Assembly (NCBI GenBank): GCA_016218975.1
Contig: JACRCO010000037.1
Span: forward strand, 62,001 to 126,000
DNA: 64,000 nt
DNA from: Deltaproteobacteria bacterium
GTDB taxonomy: Bacteria; Desulfobacterota; Deferrimicrobia; Deferrimicrobiales; Deferrimicrobiaceae
Direction: 5' to 3'
The translations under genes were made by a program, and so were the position numbers. This document shows positions 40,473 to 50,585 of this stretch, piece after piece (positions within the stretch are counted from its first letter, which is position 1; every line of letters begins with the position of its first letter). The notes under the pieces were generated by a model. It was given only the letters and a program-made list of their open reading frames with translations. It was not told the DNA's origin and did not search any database.

Positions 40473-42323
40473 TTAGTTTGCGGTTGATTCCGTCTCGTCC
40501 CTGAGTATGCCCAGAAATTCCTCGATGGACATGGGGGAAAGCTGCTGCCCGCCCCGTTTCCTCGGCGACACCTGCCGCTGTGACTCTTCCTTGTCGCCCA
40601 CGACCAGCGCATAGGGGACTTTCCCCAGCTGCGATTCGCGGATCTTGTAACCCAGTTTCTCGTTTCGGAAATCCCCTTCCGCGCGGAATCCCTGCGCGCG
40701 CATCCGGTCCACAAGTTCTCCCGCGTACCCGTTCTGCCGGTCGGTGACTGGCAACACGTCCACCTGCACCGGTGCGAGCCAAACCGGGAACGCGCCTGCG
40801 TAATGCTCCACCAGCACGCCGAAGAATCTCTCGAGCGAGCCCATCAATGCACGGTGGATCATTATCGCCTGCCGCGTCGTCCCGTCCTCTGCGGCGAACC
40901 CGACGTCGAACCGCTCCGGGTTGTTGAAATCCACCTGGATCGTCGAGCACTGCCAGGATCTTCCGAGCATGTCCTTGATCTTGATGTCGATCTTGGGACC
41001 GTAGAACACCCCTTCGCCCGGGTCGACCTCGAACGGAAGCCCTTTCCTCTCAAGGGCCTTTTTCAGCGCAGCTTCAGCCTTTGCCCAATTGTCCAGCGTT
41101 CCTGCGTATTTATCCGGACGAGTCGAAAGAAATACATCGTATCTATCGAAGCCGAACCTGCGCAGCACGAACAGCGTGAAATCGAGGAGCGAATAGATCT
41201 CCTCGTCAAGCTGGTCAGGCCGAAGGAAGATGTGGGCGTCGTCCTGGGTGAATCCGCGGACCCTCAAAAGGCCGTGAAGAGTTCCGGACGGCTCATACCT
41301 GTACACAGTGCCCAGCTCCGCATAGCGAACGGGCAGCTCGCGGTAGGACCTGGGCCTCGATTTGTATATTTGTATGTGGAACGGGCAGTTCATGGGTTTC
41401 AGCTGGTAATCCTGCCCCTCGACCTCTATCGCTCCGAACATGCTCTGTTTGTAGAAGTCGAGATGCCCGCTCACCCGCCACAGGTCGAGCCTGGCGATGT
41501 GCGGGGAGAACACAAGGTCGTATCCGGCTCGCGCATGCTCGTTCCGCCAGAAATCTTCCATTATCCGGCGGACGACGGACCCCTTGGGATGCCACAGGAT
41601 CAGGCCGGGGCCGATATCTTCGTTCACGCTGAAAAGGTCGAGCTCCCTGCCGAGCCTGCGGTGGTCGCGCTTCTTGATCTCTTCGAGCAGCGCAAGGTGG
41701 GCGTCGAGCTCCTTCTTCGACGCGAATGCGCATCCGTAAATACGGGTGAGCATTCGGTTCTTCGAATCCCCCCGCCAATACGCTCCCGCCGTGTTCATGA
41801 GCTTGAACGCGCCGATCCTGCCGCTGCTGGGCACGTGCGGTCCCCTGCAAAGGTCGAGGAAATTCCCGACGCGATACAATGTCACGGTGCTGTCGGGGAT
41901 GTCCGCGAGGAGTTCCTCCTTGTACGGTTCCCCGGGGAACCTCAGGCGCGCATCCTCCTTCGTTACGACCTCACGAGTGAAAGGATAGTCCGCCTTGACG
42001 ATCTCACGCATCTTCTCCTCGATGCGGGAAAGGTCCTCCGGAGTGAACGGGGACGGCACGTCGAAATCATAGTAGAAGCCGTTTTCTATCGAAGGCCCGA
42101 TCGTGATCCGCGCGTCCGGGAACAGTTCCTTTACCGCGGCGGCCATGACGTGCGCGGTGCTGTGCCGCACGATGCCGATGCCGTCGTCATCGACCGGAGT
42201 TATCCAGTCGACCTCTTCCCCATCGGGAGCCTGGCGGGAAAGGTCCACGAGCACGCCGCCGACGCGCGCGGCTACAGCAACCTTGGCCTTTCCTTTCGTT
42301 TTCGCAAGCTCCAGCAGCGTCAT
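40473..42323 (-). CDS. thrS: Threonine-tRNA ligase
   Basis: A 616-residue class II synthetase. Zinc-site and catalytic elements are present: MNCPFHIQIYKS, RYEPSGTLHGLLRVRGFTQDDAH (motif 2), and QAIMIHRALMGSLERF (motif 3). The editing domain has RHSTAHVM and DLCRGPHVPSSG. The N-terminal TGS domain is short: it begins where residue 20 or so of E. coli ThrS lies, so the first strand (usually ending LPDG) is missing. No in-frame start codon exists between it and tRNA-Val. The ribosome-binding site is GAAGGAAGG. Confidence 0.97.
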   Translation of the reverse strand: MTLLELAKTKGKAKVAVAARVGGVLVDLSRQAPDGEEVDWITPVDDDGIGIVRHSTAHVMAAAVKELFPDARITIGPSIENGFYYDFDVPSPFTPEDLSRIEEKMREIVKADYPFTREVVTKEDARLRFPGEPYKEELLADIPDSTVTLYRVGNFLDLCRGPHVPSSGRIGAFKLMNTAGAYWRGDSKNRMLTRIYGCAFASKKELDAHLALLEEIKKRDHRRLGRELDLFSVNEDIGPGLILWHPKGSVVRRIMEDFWRNEHARAGYDLVFSPHIARLDLWRVSGHLDFYKQSMFGAIEVEGQDYQLKPMNCPFHIQIYKSRPRSYRELPVRYAELGTVYRYEPSGTLHGLLRVRGFTQDDAHIFLRPDQLDEEIYSLLDFTLFVLRRFGFDRYDVFLSTRPDKYAGTLDNWAKAEAALKKALERKGLPFEVDPGEGVFYGPKIDIKIKDMLGRSWQCSTIQVDFNNPERFDVGFAAEDGTTRQAIMIHRALMGSLERFFGVLVEHYAGAFPVWLAPVQVDVLPVTDRQNGYAGELVDRMRAQGFRAEGDFRNEKLGYKIRESQLGKVPYALVVGDKEESQRQVSPRKRGGQQLSPMSIEEFLGILRDETESTAN

Positions 42324-42414
42324 TCGCCTTCCTTCGTCATTGCGGCAATCTCCCGGCGCACCGACGGTCCGGCGCCTTGCTTATCGACGATCCACCGTGC
42401 CGGGAAGAGAAAAT

Positions 42415-42490
42415 GGTGGGCGATACTGGACTTGAACCAGTGACCCCCTGCATGTCAAGCAGGTACTCTAACCATCTGAGCTAATCGCCC
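42415..42490 (-). tRNA. tRNA-Val (GAC anticodon)
   Basis: A complete 76-nt tRNA with encoded CCA. The acceptor stem pairs GGGCGAT with ATCGCCC. The anticodon loop TTGACAT gives GAC, reading GTC/GTT valine codons, and the T-loop is GTTCAAGTC. It lies 91 bp ahead of thrS on the same strand. That gap contains nested inverted repeats (GGCGC...GCGCC around ACCGACGGT) but no clear terminator. Confidence 0.96.
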
Positions 42491-42510
42491 CCGTAGACAT
42501 CGAACAAGTA

Positions 42511-42540
42511 TTAGTAACAAAACTAACCGTAAGATGTCAA
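42511..42540 (-). promoter_or_regulatory. Promoter of tRNA-Val and the thrS-infC-pheST run
   Basis: On the minus strand a perfect TTGACA (plus 42535-42540) is followed after 18 bp by TACTAA (plus 42511-42516), which would start transcription about 15 bp before the mature tRNA. The sequence upstream of the -35 is A/T-rich (ACAATATAA), like an UP element. It is in the 101-bp gap after the DUF512 gene, and no other promoter is obvious before thrS. Confidence 0.6.
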
Positions 42541-42591
42541 TTATATTGTAAATGTTTCCCGGCCCGCATTCCCGCGACGATAACCGATGAG

Positions 42592-43893
42592 CTATCCGTA
42601 GACGGCTTCGATAAAGCCCCTGGGCGTCGGATCGAAAACACGGATCTCCGCCCCCGTTTCCCTCGCAAGGTCTTTCGGGGAAAGGTTGTCGAGAAAGCGA
42701 TCTCCGGCGTCCCGCAAGATCACGGATGGGAGATAGACACGCCCGGCTCCCCCCTTCCGCTTCAGCGCCTCCAGGATATCCCGCCCTCCCAACAGCCCGG
42801 TCACATTTACGCTTTTCCCCATGAGGCGGTTTTCCACCGATACCGCCTCGAACCGCGCGCTTGCCCGCCTGGAAAATTCCGCGAGGAACGGCCTCACGTA
42901 ATCCCTGGGAGAAAGCCCCGTCACGACTGCGCCTCCCGCGTCCGCGGCAGGCCATCGTTTTCTGCGGAAGAGGGCTTTGGCCTCGTCCACGAACCTGCGC
43001 AGGAGGCCCACTCCGTTCCCGATCTGCGCGAAGGACCCGTATGCACTGCCCTCGGGAATCTCCTTCCCGGCCTTCAGGTAATATTCGTCGGCGGCGACGG
43101 CGAACGATTCTCCGTCTATTTTACCCGCAGCACGCGAGATCCTCTCCAGCATGGCGAGGGTCTCCTCAGCTTCCCGCCTGTCGACCGGACGAAGCGGGGG
43201 AAGCCCCTCACGGTGCGCAGTGAGACCGACGGGAACCACCGCGACGGTGGCAAGCCCCGGGCGCAGAGGAAAGAGCGAGCGAAGCGTCCGCTCCAGCTCC
43301 GCCCCGTCGTTGATGCCGGGGCAGACTACGATCTGCCCGTGAAGCACGATCCCGCCTTCCACAAGCCTTTTCATCACGTCCATGATATCGGCTATCGCGG
43401 GATTCCCTAGCATCTTGCGGCGAAGGGAAAGATCGGTCGTGTGGATCGACACATAGAGCGGCGACAGGCGGTATTCCAGAATCTTGCGGAGTTCGTCCCC
43501 TGAAATGTCGGAAAAGGTGACGTACTGCCCGTGGAGGAAGGAAAGGCGGATGTCCTCGTCCTTTACGTAAAGACTGCGGCGCAGGCCGCGCGGAAGCTGG
43601 TGCACGAAACAGAAGATGCACCGGTTCCTGCAGCGCTTCACACGTATGGGCTCGGGGAAAATTCCCAGCGCCTCTCCCCCGGGGCGGATCGTCTTTTCGT
43701 TCGTAATACCCTCCGGGCTCACCCATCGCAGCCTGAAGGACTTCCGGCTCGTGTGGAAATGCAGGTCGAGCAGGTCGCAGATCGGCTCCTCCGAAACGGA
43801 CACTATCCGGTCCCCGCATCCGATTCCAGCGCGGTCGGCCGGGCTTCCGGCGGCGACGGACTCGACGCGTACTCCGGTTACGGGTTCATGCAT
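42592..43893 (-). CDS. Radical SAM protein with PDZ-like and DUF512 domains
   Basis: A 433-residue protein of the uncharacterised radical SAM/DUF512 family. Residues about 5-60 are PDZ-like (GSPADRAGIGCGDRI). Cys88, Cys92 and Cys95 (CRNRCIFC) form the radical SAM cluster site. The C-terminal half is DUF512, with GLSPRDYV and VTGLLGGRDI. The reaction is unknown. It overlaps the pgsA stop by 8 bp, so it is the last gene of that run. Confidence 0.88.
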   Translation of the reverse strand: MHEPVTGVRVESVAAGSPADRAGIGCGDRIVSVSEEPICDLLDLHFHTSRKSFRLRWVSPEGITNEKTIRPGGEALGIFPEPIRVKRCRNRCIFCFVHQLPRGLRRSLYVKDEDIRLSFLHGQYVTFSDISGDELRKILEYRLSPLYVSIHTTDLSLRRKMLGNPAIADIMDVMKRLVEGGIVLHGQIVVCPGINDGAELERTLRSLFPLRPGLATVAVVPVGLTAHREGLPPLRPVDRREAEETLAMLERISRAAGKIDGESFAVAADEYYLKAGKEIPEGSAYGSFAQIGNGVGLLRRFVDEAKALFRRKRWPAADAGGAVVTGLSPRDYVRPFLAEFSRRASARFEAVSVENRLMGKSVNVTGLLGGRDILEALKRKGGAGRVYLPSVILRDAGDRFLDNLSPKDLARETGAEIRVFDPTPRGFIEAVYG

Positions 43894-44488
43894 TGGAGAT
43901 CTGCCGCATTCCGATGAACAGATAATGTAGTCCCGATACCGCGGTGGTCAGCGCGCAGAGTCCGACCACCACCAGGGTCGCCGTCGCCTCCGAGCCCATG
44001 GGGACGAATTCCCAGATGCGCGGGTACGCCCGAACGACCAGGAAATAGATCACCGTAAAAATCTGTACGACCGTGTTCGCCTTGCTCGCGATCGTCGTCC
44101 GGATCCTTCCCACCCCGTGAAGGAGGAGAATGAGCACGCTTCCTGCAAGAATGAACAGGTCGCGGCTGATCACGAGCACCGCCAGCCACACGGGAAGGAT
44201 TTTCACGTAGGCGAGCACGATGAAGGCGGTAGCCATCAGCAGCTTGTCGGCGATCGGATCGAGGTAGAAGCCGACGACGGTCCTTTGTTTGAGCTTTCTC
44301 GCGAGGAGTCCGTCAAGCCCGTCGCTCAACCCGCAGACGGCGAATACGAGAAGCGAGCGCCTTATCCTTCCCGTGATGAGGAAATGAGCGAACAGGGGGA
44401 CAAGGAGCACCCGGACAGCCGTGAGGGCGTTCGCGATGTTGATCAGGCGGGCTTCGTCAAACCGTTCCCGCCCCATCGGGACGTGCAT
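43886..44488 (-). CDS. pgsA: CDP-diacylglycerol-glycerol-3-phosphate 3-phosphatidyltransferase
   Basis: A 200-residue integral membrane CDP-alcohol phosphatidyltransferase making phosphatidylglycerol phosphate. The catalytic motif is complete: Asp56, Asp59, then AR, Gly73, Asp77 and Asp81. Start at 44488 is supported by an AAGGAG site 4 nt upstream. This makes a 46-bp overlap with hflX in another frame. Several membrane helices follow the motif. Confidence 0.94.
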   Translation of the reverse strand: MHVPMGRERFDEARLINIANALTAVRVLLVPLFAHFLITGRIRRSLLVFAVCGLSDGLDGLLARKLKQRTVVGFYLDPIADKLLMATAFIVLAYVKILPVWLAVLVISRDLFILAGSVLILLLHGVGRIRTTIASKANTVVQIFTVIYFLVVRAYPRIWEFVPMGSEATATLVVVGLCALTTAVSGLHYLFIGMRQISNA

Positions 44489-45567
44489 ATTTCTCCTTCC
44501 GCCGCGCGCATCAAATGTTCGAGTCCCTCCCCGGTCTTCGCGGAAATACCGTACTCGCCTTCGATCAGGCGAGGGCCGGGGGCGAATAGGTCCGACTTGT
44601 TGACGGCCAGCAGGATCGGTTTCCCCAGAAAATCGAGCGTGCCGAGGATCCTGTTGACGGCTTCCATGTTGTCCTCCATCCCCTCCGTACTTCCGTCCAC
44701 CACGTGGATCAGAAGGTCCGCCTCTCCGATCCCTTCCAGCGTCGCGATGAAAGCTTCCCGCAACTCGTCCGGAAGATCGTGGATGAATCCCACCGTATCC
44801 ACCAGGATCGCTTCCTTTCCTCCCGGAAGGACGAGCTTGCGCGCCGTCGGATCGAGGGTGGCGAACAACTGGTCGGCGACGAAAACCTGCGCCCCCGTCA
44901 GGCGGTTGAAAAGGGTCGATTTCCCCGCGTTCGTATATCCCACCAGCGCCAGTACCGGAAAGCCGATCTCCCTGCGCCTCCGGTAATGCAGCTTCCTCGT
45001 TCGCCGTACCTCAGCCAGCTCCTTTCCGATCTGGCGCAACTGGGTCCGGATCTTCCGGCGGTCCTCTTCCAGTTTCTTTTCACCCGGCCCCCGCGTCCCG
45101 ATGCCGCCGCCGAGTCGGGACAGCTCCCTGCGACCGCCCGTCAGCCTGCCCAGCCGAAAAGACATCTGCGCCAACTCCACCTGGAGTTTCCCTTCGCGCG
45201 TGCGTGCGCGCTGCGCGAAAATGTCCAGGATCACCTCCCTGCGGTCGAGCACCTTGACCTCGAGCTCCTGCTCGAGCAGGAGCTGCTGCCTGGGTTTAAG
45301 AAGGTTCTGGAAGACGACCAGGTCGACGCCGTTTTCCCTTACCGTTTCCTTCAGGCGTTCCAGGGTCCCCTTGCCGATCAGGGTCGCCGGATTTTCGGAA
45401 GCCGTCGCCTGCGCCTGTCCGCCCTTGACTATCCCGCCGGCAGCCTCGACCAGGCTTTTCAGCTCCGCGAGCAGATCGGCGGGCGCCTGCGGCGGGCGGG
45501 TCGGCCTGTGCTTCCTCTGCACCCACACAAGCCATGCTTTTTCCTGCGTTCCCGAACTCCGACGCAT
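44443..45567 (-). CDS. hflX: GTPase HflX
   Basis: A 374-residue ribosome-associated GTPase that splits stalled ribosomes. The N-terminal domain has FQNLLKPRQQLLLE and the LSRLGGGIGTRGPGEKKLE glycine-rich linker. The G-domain begins near residue 200 with GYTNAGKSTLFNRL, then DTVGFIHDLP and NKSD. It lacks the long acidic C-terminal tail of some homologues. ATG overlaps the dnaE stop by 4 bp. Confidence 0.95.
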   Translation of the reverse strand: MRRSSGTQEKAWLVWVQRKHRPTRPPQAPADLLAELKSLVEAAGGIVKGGQAQATASENPATLIGKGTLERLKETVRENGVDLVVFQNLLKPRQQLLLEQELEVKVLDRREVILDIFAQRARTREGKLQVELAQMSFRLGRLTGGRRELSRLGGGIGTRGPGEKKLEEDRRKIRTQLRQIGKELAEVRRTRKLHYRRRREIGFPVLALVGYTNAGKSTLFNRLTGAQVFVADQLFATLDPTARKLVLPGGKEAILVDTVGFIHDLPDELREAFIATLEGIGEADLLIHVVDGSTEGMEDNMEAVNRILGTLDFLGKPILLAVNKSDLFAPGPRLIEGEYGISAKTGEGLEHLMRAAEGEICTSRWGGNGLTKPA

Positions 45568-48500
45568 CAGTGCAGATGAAGCATGTCGTACCCGAATCTC
45601 GAACGGAGCTCCCTCGCGAGCTCCAGGGTGGGCGCGACTCCGATTCCATCCGGAAGGGAAACCATGGCTTCGAATTCTCCCTCCCTCGACAGGTGCAGGT
45701 AGCCCTTCTTCCCTCCCCTGAATCGTTCGACGATGCGGCGCAGCTCGTAGATGTCTGCGGGCGTCATACGGTCCAGGTTAACCTGGAAATGGACCGATTT
45801 CGCCAGCCGCTCGCGGACGTTCTTCATGAGGAAAATCTCTTCTGCGATCAGCTTGGTCGTATTTTCGTCCGACTCCACTCTCCCAAGCAAAAAGATCGGT
45901 TCCTCCGAAGAGAGAGCGTCCAGGCTGGCCCGGTACGCTTCCGGAAAAACGACCACCTCGACGATACCCTCGAGGTCCTCGAGCCTTAAGATCGCCATCG
46001 TCTCGCCTCGTTTAGTCGTCTTTTTTTTCAGGTCGCTGACCACTCCTCCTATCTTGATCTCGGTGCCGGCTTTGAGCGAGCCTATGCGCGAAGATGTGAC
46101 GTTGGCGAACAGGGACATTTCCCCCGTGAAAGCGTCCAGGGGGTGCCCTGTGATGTAGAAGCCGAGCGTCTCCTTTTCGGCGTCGAGCCGCTCCCGGCGG
46201 GTCCACACCGTCGTCGCCGCTCCATCCGATATCCTCCCGGCGGGTTCCTGTTTCCTTGCGGGCTCGCCGCCGAACAGCGCGAACTGCCCGGACTCCTTGC
46301 GGCGCGTCTCTTCCTGCGCTCCTTCCATCATCGACGGCAACGACGAAAACAGCCTTCCCCTGTCCGGATCGAGCGAATCGAAGGCGCCCGCCTTTACGAG
46401 GCTCTCGAGCGCACGCTTGTTCACCTTCCTTAGATCGACCCGGGACAGGAAGTCCCCCGCGGAAACGAACGGCTCGTCCCCCCTGGCCTCGCGGATCGAC
46501 TGGATCGCCGATTCGCCGATCCCCTTGATCGCCGAAAGGCCGAACCGGATCGATTTCCCCGAAGGGTAGAAGGCGAACCGCGACTCGTTGACGTCCGGGG
46601 GGAGAATCGGTATGCCCTTTTCACGGCAATGGTTGATGTAACGGATGATCTTGGCCGTATCGCCCGACTCCGACGTCATCAATGCGCAGAAGTATTCCAC
46701 CGGGTTGTGCGCCTTGAGATACGCGGTCTGGTAAGCGACCATCGCGTAGGCCGCACTGTGCGACTTGTTGAACCCGTATTCGCCGAACTGCGCGATCTGT
46801 TCGAAGAGCGCCTGCGCCTTGTTCGAAGGGATACCGTTTTTCTCCGCCCCCTTGAGGAACCGCGCCTTCTGTTTCTCCATGAGGACGGTGTCCTTCTTGC
46901 CCATGGCCTTCCTGAGCACGTCCGCCTCTCCCATGGAAAAGCCTGCGAGAGTCACCGCGATCTGCATGACCTGCTCCTGGTACACCATGACGCCGCAGGT
47001 GTCCCGCAGGATCGGCTCGAGCTGCGGGAACGGGTACTCTATCGACTTTCTGCCGTGCCTCCGCGCGATGAAGTCTTCGACCATGCCGCTCTGAAGAGGC
47101 CCTGGACGATACAGGGCGACGGCATGGATAAGGTGCGCGAACTCATCGGGCTTGAGGCGGGTAAGGAGGTCCGTGAATCCCCCGCTTTCGCACTGGAAGA
47201 CCCCCGGCGTGTCCCCCCGCGAAAGCATCGCGTAGGTTTCGGCGTCGTCCAGCGGGATCGTCGAGAGGTCCACTTCCTCTCCCCGTTCTTTTAGAAGTTC
47301 CAGCGTATCGTGGATCGCCGTCAGCGTCCGCAGGCCCAGCACGTCGAACTTGACGAGCCCCACCTTCTCGATGTCCTTCATGGAAAACTGCGTCGTGATG
47401 TCGCCGTTGGAGTTCCGGTAGAGGGGGACGTATTCCGTTATAGGCTTGTTCGCTATCACCACTCCCGCCGCATGCGTGGATGCATGCCGTGAGAGCCCCT
47501 CGATCGATCGCGCGTATTCGAACAACTCCCCTACTTTCGGGTTTTCCTGGATGCTCTCTTTCAGCCTCGGCTCCACCTGGAGCGCCTTCTCTATCGTCAT
47601 CCCGAGATCGGGCGGTATGAGCTTTGCGATCCGATCGACGTCCGCATACGGCATCTCGAGGACCCTTCCCACGTCCCGCACCGCCGCGCGGGCCTTCATG
47701 GTCCCGAAAGTGATGATCTGCGTTACGTTCTCCTCCCCGTACCGCTCCTTTATGTACCGGATGACCTCGTCCCTGCGGTCCTTGCAGAAATCGCAGTCCA
47801 CGTCGGGAAGGCTTATCCGTTCGGGGTTGAGGAACCGCTCGAACAGCAGCCCGTAGGGTATCGGATCGATTTCGGTTATCCGCAGGGCGTACGCGACGAG
47901 ACTTCCTGCGGCGCTCCCCCTGCCCGGCCCGACCGGTATCCCCGCTTCCTTGGCGTGCCTTATGAAGTCCCATACGATCAGGAAATAGCCGGAGAAGCCG
48001 CTCTGGTCGATCACCGAAAGCTCGTAATCCAGGCGTTTCGCGTACGCCGATTCCTCCGCGGCCGCGATCTTCTCGCCGCGTTTACGCTTCTCCATGAAGC
48101 GGCGGTCCATGCCTTCCACGCTCAGGCGCCTGAGATATTCCTCGGACGTCATCCCTTCCGGGACCTTGAATTCCGGGATCTTGTTGCGCCCGAGGTCGAG
48201 GGTCACCTTGCAACGTTCCGCAATGGCCATCGTGTTCTTGACGGCATCGGGTGCGATGTGCCCGAACGCCTTTTCGAACGCCTCCGCAGGCTTGACGTAG
48301 AACTGGTCGCTTCCGAACCTCATCCGGTCGGGCGCGCTTATGGTTTTCCCCGTCTGCAGGCACAGAAGAACGTCGTGGACGCGAGCGTCCTGCTTTTCGA
48401 GGTAGTGGCAGTCGTTTGTCGCGACCAGCGGCGTACCGGTCCTGCGGGCGAGGCCGACCAGTTCCACGTTGGCCTTGTTCTGCGCCTCGAGCCCGTTGTC

Positions 48501-49031
48501 CTGGATCTCGACGAAGAACCTTCCGTCCGGAAATATCTCCTTGTATGTTTCCAGCATCTCCTCGGCCGCCTTCGCGCCGCCCGCCGCCAGTGTGCGGGGG
48601 ATCTCCCCCTGAAGGCAGGCAGAGGTGGCGATCAGCCCCTCCGAATATCGCCGCAGCAGTTCGTGGTCCACGCGAGGCTTGTAATAGAACCCTTCGACGT
48701 GCGCCGAGGATACCAGCCGGATCAGGTTTTGATATCCATCGCCGGTCTCCGCCAGCAGGATAAGGTGATACGCCTTTTCGTCCCCCGAAACCTGCTTTTT
48801 CTCGTGCCTCGACCCCGGGGCGACGTACACTTCGCATCCGATGATGGGACGTATCCCCGCCTGGTTCGCCTTCTCGTAGAAATCGACCGTGCCCATCATC
48901 CCGCCGTGGTCGGTAACGGCGACGGCGGGCATCCGCAGTTCGGCGACCTTCCGCACGAGGTCCTTGATCTTTATCGTCCCGTCGAGGAGGCTGTACTGCG
49001 AGTGCAGGTGAAGGTGTACGAACTCTTTCAT
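45567..49031 (-). CDS. dnaE: DNA polymerase III subunit alpha
   Basis: A 1154-residue DnaE1-type replicative polymerase. The N-terminal PHP domain starts [13 protein letters not shown] with TDHGGM next. The catalytic aspartates lie in [13 protein letters not shown], and the helix-hairpin-helix and OB-fold ([20 protein letters not shown]) are towards the C-terminus. ATG 49031 overlaps the guaA stop by 4 bp and begins the conserved N-terminus. In-frame sequence upstream belongs to guaA. Confidence 0.97.
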   Translation of the reverse strand: MKEFVHLHLHSQYSLLDGTIKIKDLVRKVAELRMPAVAVTDHGGMMGTVDFYEKANQAGIRPIIGCEVYVAPGSRHEKKQVSGDEKAYHLILLAETGDGYQNLIRLVSSAHVEGFYYKPRVDHELLRRYSEGLIATSACLQGEIPRTLAAGGAKAAEEMLETYKEIFPDGRFFVEIQDNGLEAQNKANVELVGLARRTGTPLVATNDCHYLEKQDARVHDVLLCLQTGKTISAPDRMRFGSDQFYVKPAEAFEKAFGHIAPDAVKNTMAIAERCKVTLDLGRNKIPEFKVPEGMTSEEYLRRLSVEGMDRRFMEKRKRGEKIAAAEESAYAKRLDYELSVIDQSGFSGYFLIVWDFIRHAKEAGIPVGPGRGSAAGSLVAYALRITEIDPIPYGLLFERFLNPERISLPDVDCDFCKDRRDEVIRYIKERYGEENVTQIITFGTMKARAAVRDVGRVLEMPYADVDRIAKLIPPDLGMTIEKALQVEPRLKESIQENPKVGELFEYARSIEGLSRHASTHAAGVVIANKPITEYVPLYRNSNGDITTQFSMKDIEKVGLVKFDVLGLRTLTAIHDTLELLKERGEEVDLSTIPLDDAETYAMLSRGDTPGVFQCESGGFTDLLTRLKPDEFAHLIHAVALYRPGPLQSGMVEDFIARRHGRKSIEYPFPQLEPILRDTCGVMVYQEQVMQIAVTLAGFSMGEADVLRKAMGKKDTVLMEKQKARFLKGAEKNGIPSNKAQALFEQIAQFGEYGFNKSHSAAYAMVAYQTAYLKAHNPVEYFCALMTSESGDTAKIIRYINHCREKGIPILPPDVNESRFAFYPSGKSIRFGLSAIKGIGESAIQSIREARGDEPFVSAGDFLSRVDLRKVNKRALESLVKAGAFDSLDPDRGRLFSSLPSMMEGAQEETRRKESGQFALFGGEPARKQEPAGRISDGAATTVWTRRERLDAEKETLGFYITGHPLDAFTGEMSLFANVTSSRIGSLKAGTEIKIGGVVSDLKKKTTKRGETMAILRLEDLEGIVEVVVFPEAYRASLDALSSEEPIFLLGRVESDENTTKLIAEEIFLMKNVRERLAKSVHFQVNLDRMTPADIYELRRIVERFRGGKKGYLHLSREGEFEAMVSLPDGIGVAPTLELARELRSRFGYDMLHLH

Positions 49032-50581
49032 TCCCATTCGATCGTGCTCGGCGGCTTCGACGAAACATCGTAGACGACGCGGTTCACGCCCTTCACTTCG
49101 TTTATGATCCGGGTTGAGATGCGCTGGAGAAGATCGTAAGGGAGCCGCACCCAATCGGCGGTCATGCCGTCCTGGCTCTGCACCGCCCGTATGGCGGCCA
49201 CGTTCTCGTAGGTCCGAAGGTCTCCCATGACCCCTACGGTCTTGATGGGAAGGAGCACGGCGAACGACTGCCAGATGGACTCGTACAGTCCCGCGGCGCG
49301 GACTTCCTCGTCAACGATCGCGTCGGCGTTCTGCAGGATGCGCACCCGCTCCGCTGTTACCGGGCCTATGATCCGAACGGCGAGTCCCGGACCCGGGAAC
49401 GGCTGCCGGTAGAGGATGTGATCGGGAACTTCGAGCTCCTTTCCCAATTCCCTCACCTCGTCCTTGAACAGCTCACGGAGCGGCTCGATGATCTTCATGT
49501 GCATCTTCTCGGGGAGCCCCCCGACATTATGGTGCGACTTGATCGTTGCGGACGGCCCCTTGAAGGAGACGCTTTCGATGACGTCGGGGTAAAGTGTCCC
49601 CTGTCCCAGGAATCCCACATGCCCCGGGATATGCCTCGCCGCGTCCTCGAAGACCCGTATGAAAATCTCTCCGATGATCTTCCGTTTCCGCTCGGGGTCA
49701 TCGACATCCTCGAGGGCGGTGAGAAACCGGTCGGCGGCGTCGACGTATTCCAGGTGCAGCCCGATTCCGCTGCGGAACGTCGCCAGGACGTCATCGACCT
49801 CCCCTTTCCGCAGCAGGCCGTTGTTGACGAAAATGCAGGTCAGCCGGTCGCCGAGGGCGCGATGCAGCAGCACGGCCGCCACCGAAGAATCCACGCCGCC
49901 GGACAGCCCAAGGACGACCCGTTCCCCCCCCACCGTTTCCCGGATCTTGCGAACGCTCGTCTCCACGAACGAATGCATCGTCCATGCAGGCGACAGCCCG
50001 CAGATGCGGAACAGGAAGTTCGCAAGGATCTCCTTCCCCTTCGGCGTATGCGCGACTTCCGGATGGAACTGGACCCCATAGATCGTGTTCTTTTCGTTGC
50101 TGATCGCAGCGACGGGCGAATTTTCCGAACGGGCGATGGACAGGAACCCCTTTGGAAGCTCGTCGATCCTGTCCCCGTGGCTCATCCACACCTGGATGGT
50201 CATGTTGTGCCTGAATTCCTCGATGCCGAGGAACAGCGGATCTCCCCATTCCCCCCGGATGTTCGCCGTTCCGTATTCCCGCTCTGCCGACCGTCCGACC
50301 TTCCCCCCGGCAAGAAGGGCGATGAGCTGCATCCCGTAGCAGATCCCAAGCACGGGTACGCCCAACGACAGGATCTCACCGGGAACGATCGGAGCTCCAT
50401 CTTCGTAAACGCTGGACGGCCCGCCGGAGAGTATGATCCCGTCCGGCTTGAAATCCCTGATGAACGAGACGGGAACGTTGAAAGGATGGATCTCGCTGTA
50501 GACCTTCAGTTCGCGGACGCGCCGCGCGATCAGCATGGTGTACTGGGAGCCGAAGTCGAGGATGAGGATTTTCCCCTGCAA
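49028..50581 (-). CDS. guaA: GMP synthase (glutamine-hydrolysing)
   Basis: A 517-residue two-domain enzyme turning XMP into GMP. The class I glutamine amidotransferase has catalytic Cys in LGICYGMQL and the His-Glu pair in [11 protein letters not shown]. The ATP-pyrophosphatase domain has the [10 protein letters not shown] loop near residue 232, and the C-terminal dimerisation domain is complete, ending PPSTIEWE. It follows guaB by 4 bp, so the two last steps of GMP synthesis are encoded together. Confidence 0.97.
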   Translation of the reverse strand: MQGKILILDFGSQYTMLIARRVRELKVYSEIHPFNVPVSFIRDFKPDGIILSGGPSSVYEDGAPIVPGEILSLGVPVLGICYGMQLIALLAGGKVGRSAEREYGTANIRGEWGDPLFLGIEEFRHNMTIQVWMSHGDRIDELPKGFLSIARSENSPVAAISNEKNTIYGVQFHPEVAHTPKGKEILANFLFRICGLSPAWTMHSFVETSVRKIRETVGGERVVLGLSGGVDSSVAAVLLHRALGDRLTCIFVNNGLLRKGEVDDVLATFRSGIGLHLEYVDAADRFLTALEDVDDPERKRKIIGEIFIRVFEDAARHIPGHVGFLGQGTLYPDVIESVSFKGPSATIKSHHNVGGLPEKMHMKIIEPLRELFKDEVRELGKELEVPDHILYRQPFPGPGLAVRIIGPVTAERVRILQNADAIVDEEVRAAGLYESIWQSFAVLLPIKTVGVMGDLRTYENVAAIRAVQSQDGMTADWVRLPYDLLQRISTRIINEVKGVNRVVYDVSSKPPSTIEWE

Positions 50582-50585
50582 AGGA

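Noticed and set aside
40803-42443. 546-codon plus-strand open frame opposite thrS that runs into tRNA-Val
   Set aside because: Anti-sense shadow of thrS. The tRNA lies on the minus strand as well.
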